From: JBOGWA01 sp050693155
Lineage (GTDB): Bacteria; Actinomycetota; UBA4738; CALAEC01
Assembly: GCA_050693155.1 (NCBI GenBank)
Contig: JBOGWA010000156.1
Location: 1 to 13,357, forward strand
Direction: 5' to 3'
DNA length: 13,357 bases
Under the pieces are notes generated by a model. That model made no database searches and had not been told where the DNA came from. It was given only the letters and a program-made list of their open reading frames with translations. Below, in pieces: positions 1-6,841 of the stretch. The first letter of the stretch is position 1. Every line of letters starts with the position of its first letter. Position numbers and translations under genes: made by a program.

Positions 1-1178
1 CCCTTGCCGGCCGGAAGCGTTGCCACCTCGCGCCAGTTGACCAGAAGCACGACCTCGCCCTTCTGGAATCTGCTTGCCTCGAAGACAAGCGTTTGGGCGC
101 CGGAAAGCCCAGCGGTCCTGAAGAAGACCTCTCGAGGGTGTGTTCGGTCCCCGCCGGGGATGTTTCCGTACGCGCCGGTGTCCTCACCGATCGAGAACGG
201 CATGACCGGGCGTTGAAGGGGCGTCGGCAGGATCTGGGCGAGTGCGGCCCAGTCCTCGGGGCCGCTCGTGTCCTCGTCGTAGAAGCTCGCGCCGATCAGC
301 CCGTACTCTCTTACGGCGTGCACGAACGCGGCCGCCTCGACGCGGTTCACGTCGTCCGCGACGCCGCCGATCAGGTGGATCGGCACCCGCTCCTGCCCCG
401 AGCGTTCACGGGTCAGGCGGATGCTCTCGACGATGTAGCTGTACGTCGCCCGCGCCCCCTGCTCGTGGTAGGCCCAGTACGCCATCGGCAGGACGACGTC
501 GTAGATGTCCGCGATCTGCTGGTCGGGGAAGATCGGCCAGTACGTCGCCGAGCGGATCGGGGGGACGACGATCGCTCCGAGCGGGTAGCCCGGGCCGGCA
601 GCCTCGCGAATCCGCTGGCTGAGTTTCACGACCCGGTTCGAACGCTGCTGATCGTTCGCCACTTCGCGCGCCTCGATGTCGAGTCCGAACGCGTCGAAGC
701 GGTTCCCCTGATCGCTCTCGAACTCGATGGCGGCCATCGACCAATTGAAATCGCGATTCATGTGCTCGAAGTCGGGGACGTACCAGGCGACCATCTGGAC
801 ACCCTGCGTGGCGGCGGCGTCGAGGAATTCGTCCATGCGCTCGGGGCGATTGATCGGCCCGTGCGATCGGTAATTCGTCGTCTGGATGTAGATCGTCCGG
901 ACGCCCTGCGCGGCGATGCGAGCCACCGTCCCCGGTGGGTCCTGCCACGAGGCGTCGTCGTAGATGTCCACCCACGCGCCGAGTCCTTTGAAGGGCTCGA
1001 GTCGGGGATTCCCCCCGCCGCCGGCTCCCGCGGCCCGCTCGGACGCGATATCGCGAAGCCAGCCGTCGCCGAGCTCGATCGTCGTGGGCCGCGCGACTCC
1101 CGCAATGGGGAGGAGCACGGCGAACGCGAGGCCGACGGCGGCGCGGCGCCCGAATCTCAACCGTCTCACCTGGGACAT
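1..1178 (-). CDS. Secreted TIM-barrel (glycoside-hydrolase-like) protein, C-terminus outside window
   Basis: An open frame of 392 complete codons runs from ATG at 1178 to the left edge without a stop, so the C-terminus is missing. Residues 1-30 form a Sec-type signal: a basic start (MSQVRRLRFGRR), a hydrophobic stretch AAVGLAFAVLLPIAGVA, then a polar sequence. Residues about 63-315 look like a TIM barrel. The strand-end motifs are GLGAWVDIYD (65-74), IYIQTTNYRS (96-105), AWYVPDFEHM (131-140), FGLDIEAREV (164-173) and VVLPMAYWAYH (228-238). The LDIE motif (166-169) stands where GH18/GH-A-type barrels carry acidic catalytic residues, so a sugar-active role is plausible; no family is certain. 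From about 320 a second domain begins, possibly a beta-sandwich (VFFRTAG, LLVNWREVATLPAG). A TAGAAT box sits 10 nt before the ATG and no Shine-Dalgarno is visible. The gene diverges from the enoyl-CoA hydratase. The long plus-strand frame opposite it is a shadow. Confidence 0.85.
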   Translation of the reverse strand, partial: MSQVRRLRFGRRAAVGLAFAVLLPIAGVARPTTIELGDGWLRDIASERAAGAGGGGNPRLEPFKGLGAWVDIYDDASWQDPPGTVARIAAQGVRTIYIQTTNYRSHGPINRPERMDEFLDAAATQGVQMVAWYVPDFEHMNRDFNWSMAAIEFESDQGNRFDAFGLDIEAREVANDQQRSNRVVKLSQRIREAAGPGYPLGAIVVPPIRSATYWPIFPDQQIADIYDVVLPMAYWAYHEQGARATYSYIVESIRLTRERSGQERVPIHLIGGVADDVNRVEAAAFVHAVREYGLIGASFYDEDTSGPEDWAALAQILPTPLQRPVMPFSIGEDTGAYGNIPGGDRTHPREVFFRTAGLSGAQTLVFEASRFQKGEVVLLVNWREVATLPAGK

Positions 1179-1188
1179 AGAACGTTGA

Positions 1189-1194
1189 ATTCTA
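1189..1194 (-). promoter_or_regulatory. -10 box for the secreted barrel gene, probably leaderless
   Basis: On the minus strand TAGAAT lies 10 nt upstream of the ATG at 1178. A start point 7 nt after the box would leave a leader of only a few nucleotides, and no Shine-Dalgarno is present. There is no good -35 match at the usual spacing. This is a motif-based inference. Confidence 0.4.
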
Positions 1195-1279
1195 CGGGGC
1201 GTCGCGGCCGTCCTGCGGGAGCGAATACGATAGGTCCTCTTCACGGCTAGGACATATCGACACGAAAAGGGGGAACCTG

Positions 1280-2059
1280 ATGGGCGAGTTCGTGCGCCTG
1301 GAGGTGGACGACGGCGTCGGAACGATCCGACTGGACCGTCCACCGATGAACGCGATCAACGAGCAGCTCACCCAGGAGCTGTTCGAAGCGGCGATCGAGG
1401 CCGGCCGCCGCGACGACGTCGGGGCCGTCGTGCTCTTCGGAGGAGACAAGATCTTCGCGGCGGGCGCCGACGTGAAGATGATGGCGGAGCTGGGCCCGAA
1501 GGAGATCCTCCCCTTGATCCAGGGACTCCAGGAGGTCTTCAACGCGGTCGAGGACATTCCGAAGGTCACGATCGCAGCGGTGACCGGGTTCGCCCTTGGC
1601 GGCGGTTGCGAGCTCGCGATGTGTGCGGACCTGCGCTACGCGGCGGACAACGCCCAGCTCGGACAGCCGGAGATCCTCCTCGGCATCATTCCCGGCGCCG
1701 GCGGGACGCAACGCATGCCTCGTCTCGTGGGCCCGTCGAAGGCGAAGGACATCGTCTACTCGGGTCGATTCGTCTCGGCTCAGGAGGCGCTCGCGATCGG
1801 CCTCGTCGACGCCGTTTTCCCTCAGGATAAGGTCCACGAGGAGGCGCTCAAGACCGCGAAGCGATACGCGGCGGGGCCGCTCATGGCGCTCCGGGCTGCG
1901 AAGGCCGCGATCAACTGGGGAAGCCGCGTCGACCTTCGGACCGGCATCGGGATCGAGCGGGAAGCGTTCGCTGGGCTGTTCGCGACGGATGACCAGAAAG
2001 AAGGGATGCGCTCGTTCGTCGAGGAGGGGCCCGGGAAGGCGAAGTTCACGGGGCGCTAG
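1280..2059 (+). CDS. Enoyl-CoA hydratase/isomerase (crotonase family)
   Basis: This 259-residue protein has the usual length of crotonases, which hydrate trans-2-enoyl-CoA to 3-hydroxyacyl-CoA in the cytosol. The oxyanion-hole segment FAAGADVKMM (59-68) and the second segment GFALGGGCELAMCADLR (103-119) are present. The two catalytic glutamates expected in true hydratases are there: E111 in GGGCE and E131 in QPEILLGIIPGAGG. The enzyme therefore looks active, and hydratase is more likely than a pure isomerase. The start is fixed by a strong Shine-Dalgarno (AAGGGGGAA, 1267-1275), 4 nt before the ATG. A weak -10 (TACGAT, 1226-1231) lies upstream. It is first in a tight plus-strand operon, with 6 nt to the next gene. 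In M. tuberculosis echA17 (Rv3039c) holds the same position relative to a methyltransferase and the MGLP genes. Its substrate cannot be read from sequence. Confidence 0.95.
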   Translation: MGEFVRLEVDDGVGTIRLDRPPMNAINEQLTQELFEAAIEAGRRDDVGAVVLFGGDKIFAAGADVKMMAELGPKEILPLIQGLQEVFNAVEDIPKVTIAAVTGFALGGGCELAMCADLRYAADNAQLGQPEILLGIIPGAGGTQRMPRLVGPSKAKDIVYSGRFVSAQEALAIGLVDAVFPQDKVHEEALKTAKRYAAGPLMALRAAKAAINWGSRVDLRTGIGIEREAFAGLFATDDQKEGMRSFVEEGPGKAKFTGR

Positions 2060-2065
2060 CCAGCC

Positions 2066-2971
2066 GTGGCCGCGATCGACCCGAAGACCGCGAACGTTCT
2101 GTATCACGACGCCGCGGCCCGAAGCTACGACGAGAAGTGGTCGATCTCGTTCGACGAGCGCTGCATCGCCTACGTGCGGGACCGCGCCGAGCGGATGCTG
2201 CCGAAACCTCGGTACGAGCGGGTCCTCGAAGTCGGATGCGGAACCGGTTTCTTCATCCTGAACCTGTGGCAAGCGGGATACGTCGGGGAAGCGCACGTGA
2301 CCGACATCTCGACCGGCATGCTCAAGGTCTGCGCCGAGAACGCCCGCCGGCTGGGCTGCGACCTGCGGCCCCGCGTCGCCGACGCGGAGGGCCTGCCCTA
2401 CGAGGATGGGACGTTCGACCTCGTCGTCGGTCACGCCTTCCTGCACCACCTGCCGGATCCGGAGGCCGGGCTCGCCGAGATGTATCGCGTGCTCGCGCCG
2501 GGGGGCGCCGCATTCATCGCGGGCGAGCCGACGCGCGCCGGTGACCGAATCGCCAACTCGGCGCGCACCTTCGTTCGTTCGGCGTTGCAGGGCGCCGATC
2601 GGGTCACGTTCGGTGCGCTCCGAAACGGCCAGCAACGGGAGCCTGCGACCGACGACCAGCGAGTCCTCCGGGACCTCGAATTCGCCGTCGACCTCCACAC
2701 GTTCGAGCCGGACGACGTCACGGGATGGGCCGGACAGGCCGGCTTCGTTCGCGTGCGCACGGAGACTGAAGAGCTCCTCGCGAGCGTCTTCGGCTGGGGG
2801 GCGCGGACGCTTGAGGCGGAGGTGCGACCGGCCCTGTTCCCAGGTGGGTGGGCGGCCTTCACTTACCGCAACTACCTGCGTCTCTACGGGATCGATCGGC
2901 TGCTGTACCGCTTCGTTCCCAAGCGGCTCTTTTACAACCTGCTCTTCTACGGGGAGACCCAGACGGCTTGA
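2066..2971 (+). CDS. Class I SAM-dependent methyltransferase
   Basis: This 301-residue protein uses a GTG start 6 nt after the hydratase stop; no clear Shine-Dalgarno is visible, so coupling to the upstream gene is likely. The Rossmann methyltransferase core is clear: motif I VLEVGCGTGFF (53-63), the acidic end of strand 2 in VTDIS (78-82), the GLPYEDGTFDLVV segment (109-121), HAFLHHLPDPE (123-133) and MYRVLAPGG (139-147). The C-terminal third (about 205-301) is aromatic and basic (TYRNYLRLYGIDRLLYRF) and may bind the acceptor or a membrane surface. The acceptor is unknown. By position it resembles mycobacterial Rv3037c/Rv3038c, linked by location to methylated polysaccharide synthesis, so sugar O-methylation is a reasonable inference. 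It overlaps the next gene by 4 nt. Confidence 0.9.
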   Translation: MAAIDPKTANVLYHDAAARSYDEKWSISFDERCIAYVRDRAERMLPKPRYERVLEVGCGTGFFILNLWQAGYVGEAHVTDISTGMLKVCAENARRLGCDLRPRVADAEGLPYEDGTFDLVVGHAFLHHLPDPEAGLAEMYRVLAPGGAAFIAGEPTRAGDRIANSARTFVRSALQGADRVTFGALRNGQQREPATDDQRVLRDLEFAVDLHTFEPDDVTGWAGQAGFVRVRTETEELLASVFGWGARTLEAEVRPALFPGGWAAFTYRNYLRLYGIDRLLYRFVPKRLFYNLLFYGETQTA

Positions 2972-3540
2972 GCGTCCGGTTCATCTTCCGGAATCGCCTC
3001 TACACCTTTCGGTACTGGCGCTACGGGTTCCGCTACCTCTGGCTTCGAATTCGCCAGCCCCATATCGAGACACACGGGATGATCTTCCTCGGCCGCGGCG
3101 CGCGCCTCTACTGCCGGCGCGGGCTTGGACACATGGAGATCGGACGCTGGGTGTGGATCGGGGATGGGACCCAGATCCGCTGCCACGAGGGCTCCGTGCG
3201 GATCGGCGACAAGGTCGTCTTTGGCGGGAACACGGTCGTGAACGCCTACCTCGATATCCGGATCGGGGACGAGACGCTCCTTGCCGACTGGATCTACATC
3301 TCGGACTTCGACCACCGTTTCGAGAACCCGGCGATCCCGATCCGTCGCCAGGGAATCGTGAAGTCCCCGGTCAGGATCGGCGTGGGGTGCTGGATCGGAG
3401 AGAAGGTCTCCGTTCTCAGGGGATCGGATATCGGCGACCTCTCGGTCGTTGGTGCGCAAACGGTCGTCCACGGCGAATATCCCGACCATTCGGTCATCGT
3501 CGGAAGCCCGGGGCGAGTCATCAGGCGCTGGGGGGAATAG
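2968..3540 (+). CDS. Left-handed beta-helix (hexapeptide) O-acetyl/acyltransferase
   Basis: I place the start at TTG 2968, giving 190 residues. The TTG shares four bases (TTGA) with the stop of the methyltransferase, and GGGGAGA at 2951-2957 can serve as ribosome binding site. An in-frame ATG at 2848 would add 40 residues that only shadow the upstream gene. After a basic, aromatic N-terminus (LYTFRYWRYGFRYLWLRIRQ) the hexapeptide repeats start near residue 40: MEIGRWVWIGDGTQI, VRIGDKVVFGGNTVV, IRIGDETLLADWIYI, VRIGVGCWIGEKVSVLRGSDIGDLSVVGA. The family active-site histidine is H116 in SDFDHRFENP, and the C-terminus has the usual VGSPGRVIRRWGE. The nearest types are the maltose/colanic-acid O-acetyltransferases, acting with acetyl-CoA on sugar hydroxyls. 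Mycobacterial Rv3034c is a comparable acyltransferase in the MGLP neighbourhood. Decoration of a glucan or glycolipid is inferred. Confidence 0.9.
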   Translation: MSVRFIFRNRLYTFRYWRYGFRYLWLRIRQPHIETHGMIFLGRGARLYCRRGLGHMEIGRWVWIGDGTQIRCHEGSVRIGDKVVFGGNTVVNAYLDIRIGDETLLADWIYISDFDHRFENPAIPIRRQGIVKSPVRIGVGCWIGEKVSVLRGSDIGDLSVVGAQTVVHGEYPDHSVIVGSPGRVIRRWGE

Positions 3541-3549
3541 TCACTCCTG

Positions 3550-3566
3550 CCCGAATGTTTTTCGGG
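3550..3566 (+). terminator. Small hairpin just after the acyltransferase gene
   Basis: CCCGAA and TTCGGG form a perfect 6-bp stem around a 5-nt loop (TGTTT), starting 10 nt after the stop at 3540. No T-run follows, so it may be a weak terminator, an attenuator before the 67-residue gene, or an mRNA-end stabiliser. The pairing is seen; the role is inferred. Confidence 0.4.
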
Positions 3567-3619
3567 GTAGATGCGTGGGAACAGGAACCTCGACAGCGCT
3601 TTGGACGTCTAAGAAGATG

Positions 3620-3823
3620 ATGAGTGAAACCACTGCGATCAGGGGGGCACGACCGCGCGAGCTCCCGCCCCCGAACCGGACCTACCGGAAGGGGCGAGTG
3701 TGCGCCGACCGGGGCTGCTCGACGGTCATTTCCGTCTACAACAAGGCCCGGTACTGCTGGGCACATACGCCGATCGAGTACCCGCTCGTTCGCGGCAGGC
3801 GACGCAGCAGAAAAGCGGCCTAG
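3620..3823 (+). CDS. Small Cys/His (putative zinc-binding) protein, 67 residues
   Basis: The frame runs from ATG 3620 (or the adjacent ATG 3617) to TAG at 3821-3823, with AAGAAG at 3611-3616 as a modest ribosome binding site. The frame stays open upstream to 3449, but that part only shadows the acyltransferase. A basic N-terminal half (RPRELPPPNRTYRKGR) leads into CADRGCSTVISVYNKARYC, followed by WAH. The C-x4-C ... C-x2-H spacing suggests one zinc site. The tail is strongly basic (RGRRRSRKAA), so nucleic-acid or ribosome binding is possible. From memory, short proteins with a C..GC.T..S.YN....C..H pattern are widespread in Actinomycetota, without a known function. Its last codon overlaps the stop of the convergent glycosyltransferase. 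Confidence 0.7.
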   Translation: MSETTAIRGARPRELPPPNRTYRKGRVCADRGCSTVISVYNKARYCWAHTPIEYPLVRGRRRSRKAA

Positions 3824-5073
3824 GAGGAAGTCGCGCCGAAGGCCTGCTCGAAGACGGCGCGGAGCGGCGCCCGCTCTCTGCGGCGCACGTCCTCGGTGAT
3901 CGTCCGCCGATAGGTTTCGACGGCTCGTTCGGCCGCGGCCGACCACGAATAGTCGCTGGCGAGAATCTGTCTCGCTCGCATCGAGAGCTTGCGCGCCAAT
4001 CTCTTGTCGGTGAGCAGTCGGACCATGGCCTCCGCGCAGGCCGGAGCGTCGCCGGGAACGAAGCGGAGACCGGTGTCCCCGTCCCGGACCACCTCCTGGA
4101 GCCCGCCGGTGTCTGCAACCGCGACGGGCGTGCCCGCCGCCATCGTCTCGAGCGCCACCATGCCGAATGGCTCGTAGAGCGAGGGGACCAGCACGAGATC
4201 GGACGCGGCGTAGTAGTTGCGCAGGAGCTCGTCGTCGAGGAAGCCGAGGAACGTCACGCGGTCGGCGACACCGAGCTCTCGCGCGCGCTTCTCGAGGCGG
4301 GGCCGATGGGAGCCCGCGCCCGCGACGTGGAACCGGACACCCGGCACCCGATCCACGACGAGCGGGAGGGCCTGGAGGACGGTCTGAACGCCTTTCTCGT
4401 ACTCGAGCCGACCCGCGAAGAGCACGAGGCGCTCTCCCGGGCCGACGTGCTCTCGCCGAAACGCCCCCGTGCTCTCGGGCGGAGAGAACGTTTCGAGATC
4501 GACGCCGTTCGGAATGACTCCCACCTTGTCTGGGGGAAGCTCGAAGATTCGGGTGACCTCGCGACGCATGTATTCGGAGCACGTGATCACTCGCCCGGCC
4601 TCGAACGTCAGCCACCATTCGACCTGATGAATGAGGACCTGCATCGGGCCCGGGAGCTTTCCCCCGTGGCGTCCGTACTCCGTCGCGTGGATCGTCGCGG
4701 TCAGTGGGAGGGCGTGGAGATCCTTGAGGGCGGCGGCCGCGTAGGCGACGAGCCAGTCGTGAGCGTGCAGAACGTCCGGCGTCATGCTGCGGAGATCCGC
4801 TTCGACGCGGTGCAGCAGCCCGACGTTGAAGCTCAGCGCCCAGGGGACGATGTCGTCGACGGCGATCTGCGGCGGGTACTCGTCGACACGCACGAGCCGC
4901 ACGCCGCGGTCGTCTTCCTCTGCGGGCGCGTCGGGATGGCCTCGCGTGTACACGGTCACCTCGTGGCCAAGTCCAGCGAGAGCGTGGGCGAGATGGTCGA
5001 CGTGGCGAGAGAGCCCGCCCACCACTGCGGGCGGGTACTCCCAGGAGAGCATGGCGACGGAGAGCCTGCGCAT
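3820..5073 (-). CDS. GT4-family glycosyltransferase, probable alpha-1,4-glucan synthase (Rv3032-like)
   Basis: This 417-residue GT-B enzyme belongs to the family using NDP-sugars with retention of configuration. The N-terminal domain opens with LSWEYPPAVVGGLSRHV (9-25), a glycogen-synthase-like donor/acceptor loop; HAHDWLVAYAA (103-113) follows. The C-terminal domain has VIPNGVDLETFSP (186-198), FAGRLEYEKGVQ (219-230) and the signature EPFGMVALE (301-309), the E-x7-E motif that binds the nucleotide sugar. The frame is open to 5241, but the extra 56 residues overlap the preceding gene and are proline/arginine-rich, so ATG 5073 is preferred; it lacks a clear Shine-Dalgarno and lies 23 nt after that gene. 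With a GH57 branching enzyme upstream, it most likely elongates an alpha-1,4-glucan from UDP- or ADP-glucose, like mycobacterial Rv3032. The donor is not determined by sequence. Confidence 0.92.
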   Translation of the reverse strand: MRRLSVAMLSWEYPPAVVGGLSRHVDHLAHALAGLGHEVTVYTRGHPDAPAEEDDRGVRLVRVDEYPPQIAVDDIVPWALSFNVGLLHRVEADLRSMTPDVLHAHDWLVAYAAAALKDLHALPLTATIHATEYGRHGGKLPGPMQVLIHQVEWWLTFEAGRVITCSEYMRREVTRIFELPPDKVGVIPNGVDLETFSPPESTGAFRREHVGPGERLVLFAGRLEYEKGVQTVLQALPLVVDRVPGVRFHVAGAGSHRPRLEKRARELGVADRVTFLGFLDDELLRNYYAASDLVLVPSLYEPFGMVALETMAAGTPVAVADTGGLQEVVRDGDTGLRFVPGDAPACAEAMVRLLTDKRLARKLSMRARQILASDYSWSAAAERAVETYRRTITEDVRRRERAPLRAVFEQAFGATSS

Positions 5074-5096
5074 GGTGTGATCGGATCGTGGTCGGT

Positions 5097-5333
5097 TCAC
5101 TCGCCCTCCTGAGCCGTCCCCTGCTGGGTCTCGATGCGGTTCGCGATCGCTCGGGCCTCCTCGAGACGGGTCTTGTCGACGAACAGACGGACGCCGAATT
5201 CCCAGATCTGACTGAAGAAGCCGGGCTCCTTGTACCACCACGCGATGCCGGCCTCCTCGAGGGCCCCGGCGATCTCGTTCGCGGTCGCTCGACTGTAGTT
5301 CCCGAGGTAGACGGTTCGGATGTCCTCTCTCAG
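5097..5333 (-). CDS. Small DUF2007-like protein with a CTG start
   Basis: This 78-residue frame lies between the branching enzyme and the glycosyltransferase. No ATG, GTG or TTG occurs near its beginning. The best start is CTG 5333: GAGGAGG on the minus strand ends exactly 7 nt before it, and the CTG shares four bases (CTGA) with the stop of the GH57 gene. ATC 5321, 12 nt later, would give the more family-like start IRTVYLGNY, but it has poor ribosome-site spacing. The body, VYLGNYSRATANEIAGALEEAGI then WWYKEPG and VRLFVDKTRLEEARAIANRI, matches the beta-alpha-beta plan of the DUF2007 'putative signal-transducing protein' family: a short strand, a helix ending in LEEAGI, then a strand and helix of the FV....LEEARAI type. 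The function is unknown; it may be regulatory. The family call is from memory. Confidence 0.75.
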   Translation of the reverse strand: MREDIRTVYLGNYSRATANEIAGALEEAGIAWWYKEPGFFSQIWEFGVRLFVDKTRLEEARAIANRIETQQGTAQEGE

Positions 5334-6841
5334 CGGAAGTCCTCCTCGCGCAGGGTCGGGAACGGATTGTCGCGCTCCTGCAATCTTGCCAGGAGGGTCT
5401 CGTCGGCGTTGCTCAGCAGAGCACGAAGCGCGCCGTGGTGTCCCTCGGCCCGCTCGCGCGCGTAGTCGGCGGCTCTCCCTCGCGCGATCATGAAGGGCCA
5501 GTCGCTCGCGGAGAGCAGAACGAGCTCGCGGATCGCCTGCCTGAGTCTCGTCTGGTCGACGCCTGTGTCGAGAGCGCTGCGAACGATCTGCTCTCCATCC
5601 CAGACCAGTGACCAGATCGGCTCGGTGGAGGGCGAGAGCCATGCAGAGGTGTCCTTTCCTCGACCCCAGGATGAGAGCGGCAATGCGTCGGTGTGCTGGG
5701 AGGGAAAGCGCTCGAGCGCTTGGGAGATCGTGAGCACCTCCACCCGTCCGCCCTCCGCGAATCGGTGAAACAGCGCCTCGAGGAACTCTGGGCCTTCGAA
5801 CCACCAGTGTCCGAAGAGCTCTGTGTCGAAACATGCGAGCACCAGCCCGGGTCGGCCGTTCTCCCTCGCGTAGGTCTCGAGCCGCTCCTCAACCTCGTGG
5901 GCGAACTGTCCGGCGTCGACCGCCGCGGCTCGGCGGGCGGGCTCCGACTCGTATACCTCTTTGTCGGCCACGTGCGAGGAGCGATCGGTCACGCGAAAGG
6001 ATCGGAACCCCGCTTCCGCGTCGTAGTGGTAGGAGTCCCGGTACCACGAGCCGCCCGGGTAGCCTCCGCTCGGCGACCACACGAGGTAGGAGGTCTCCAT
6101 GTCGCGCGCGAGGAACCGCACGGACGAACCCGAGACCTCCACGGGCCTGCGGACGGAGAGGCCGGCCTCCCGAACGGTCGGGGCATCCACGACCGTGTAG
6201 CCGATCCCTGCCTTCTCGAGCATCATCTCGGTCCCCAGGCGTCCAGCCTCTCCGGGCCGGTAGCCGCACTCGGGGAGCCACGCTCCCGAGGGACGGTGAC
6301 CGAAGAGGCGCTCGTGCTCGGCGAGGCCGGTTTCAAGCTGCCCGGCCGCAAGCCCCTCGTCTCTCAGAAGCGGAACGAAGGGATGACCCGCGAATGAGGT
6401 CATGAGCTCCACGACTCCGGCGTCGGCCGCCTCCCGAAACGCGAGGTGAAGGCCGCCACGACGCCAGCGGCGCTCGAACTCTTCGAGAATGCTCGCGTAC
6501 CTTTGGTAGTACCAGCCGGCGAGGTCGCGCACGCCCTGCTGATGGGGGCCTCGATAGTTGGCGACCTGGCGCTCGGCGCGAAGCAGAAGCCTTCCCAAGA
6601 ACAGATGCAGCTCGCCCAGCATGTACGGATCCGACATCTGCGTTGCGAGGATGGGGGAGACGGAGACCGTCGCGATGTCCTGGAACCCCGCCTCTTCGAG
6701 TCGGCGAAAGACCCGGGCAAGCGGCAGGTACGCGTCGACGGCCGCCTGGTGGAACCAGTCTTCCCCGCAGGGCCACGCGCCGTGGCTACGAACGTACGGC
6801 AGGTGCGTGTGAAGCACAAGGCAGAACGCGCCTCTCTTCAT
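5330..6841 (-). CDS. GH57 1,4-alpha-glucan branching enzyme (Rv3031-like)
   Basis: This 503-residue enzyme cuts alpha-1,4 bonds in a glucan and re-forms them as alpha-1,6 branches in the cytosol; no signal peptide is seen. The GH57 motifs appear in order: HTHLPYVRSHG (11-21) near the N-terminus; WLPECGYRPG (188-197), whose E191 is the expected nucleophile; and CFDTELFGHWWFEG (337-350), whose D339 is the expected acid/base. Between them is a Gly/Tyr-rich loop (VWSPSGGYPGGSWYRDSYHYD, in two parts, 254-274) of the kind that carries a tyrosine needed for branching in archaeal and Thermus enzymes. The C-terminal helical part contains WSLVWDGEQ and SASDWPFMI, also typical. A GH57 amylase is the alternative, but length, motifs and the neighbouring synthase favour branching. 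Start ATG 6841 overlaps the previous stop as ATGA; the longer open frame to 7288 is a shadow of the methyltransferase gene. Confidence 0.93.
   Translation of the reverse strand: MKRGAFCLVLHTHLPYVRSHGAWPCGEDWFHQAAVDAYLPLARVFRRLEEAGFQDIATVSVSPILATQMSDPYMLGELHLFLGRLLLRAERQVANYRGPHQQGVRDLAGWYYQRYASILEEFERRWRRGGLHLAFREAADAGVVELMTSFAGHPFVPLLRDEGLAAGQLETGLAEHERLFGHRPSGAWLPECGYRPGEAGRLGTEMMLEKAGIGYTVVDAPTVREAGLSVRRPVEVSGSSVRFLARDMETSYLVWSPSGGYPGGSWYRDSYHYDAEAGFRSFRVTDRSSHVADKEVYESEPARRAAAVDAGQFAHEVEERLETYARENGRPGLVLACFDTELFGHWWFEGPEFLEALFHRFAEGGRVEVLTISQALERFPSQHTDALPLSSWGRGKDTSAWLSPSTEPIWSLVWDGEQIVRSALDTGVDQTRLRQAIRELVLLSASDWPFMIARGRAADYARERAEGHHGALRALLSNADETLLARLQERDNPFPTLREEDFR
5341..5347 (-). promoter_or_regulatory. 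Ribosome binding site that fixes the CTG start
   Basis: GAGGAGG (minus strand) inside the last codons of the GH57 gene is followed by 7 nt and then CTG at 5333. It is one of the strongest Shine-Dalgarno matches in the window and has ideal spacing for this non-standard codon. Confidence 0.7.

Noticed and set aside
93..1250. 385-codon open frame on the + strand
   Set aside because: It is antisense to the secreted barrel gene, has Arg/Asp/Val-rich shadow composition and no domain, while the minus strand has a signal peptide and ordered motifs.
1247..2698. 483-codon open frame on the minus strand
   Set aside because: It lies opposite the enoyl-CoA hydratase and methyltransferase, both with full catalytic motifs; its own translation has shadow composition.
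2406..3620. 404-codon open frame on the + strand
   Set aside because: It is a Ser/Arg-rich shadow of the methyltransferase and acyltransferase in another frame.
3700..5112. 470-codon open frame on the + strand
   Set aside because: It is the antisense of the GT4 gene, whose E-x7-E and donor-loop motifs are intact.
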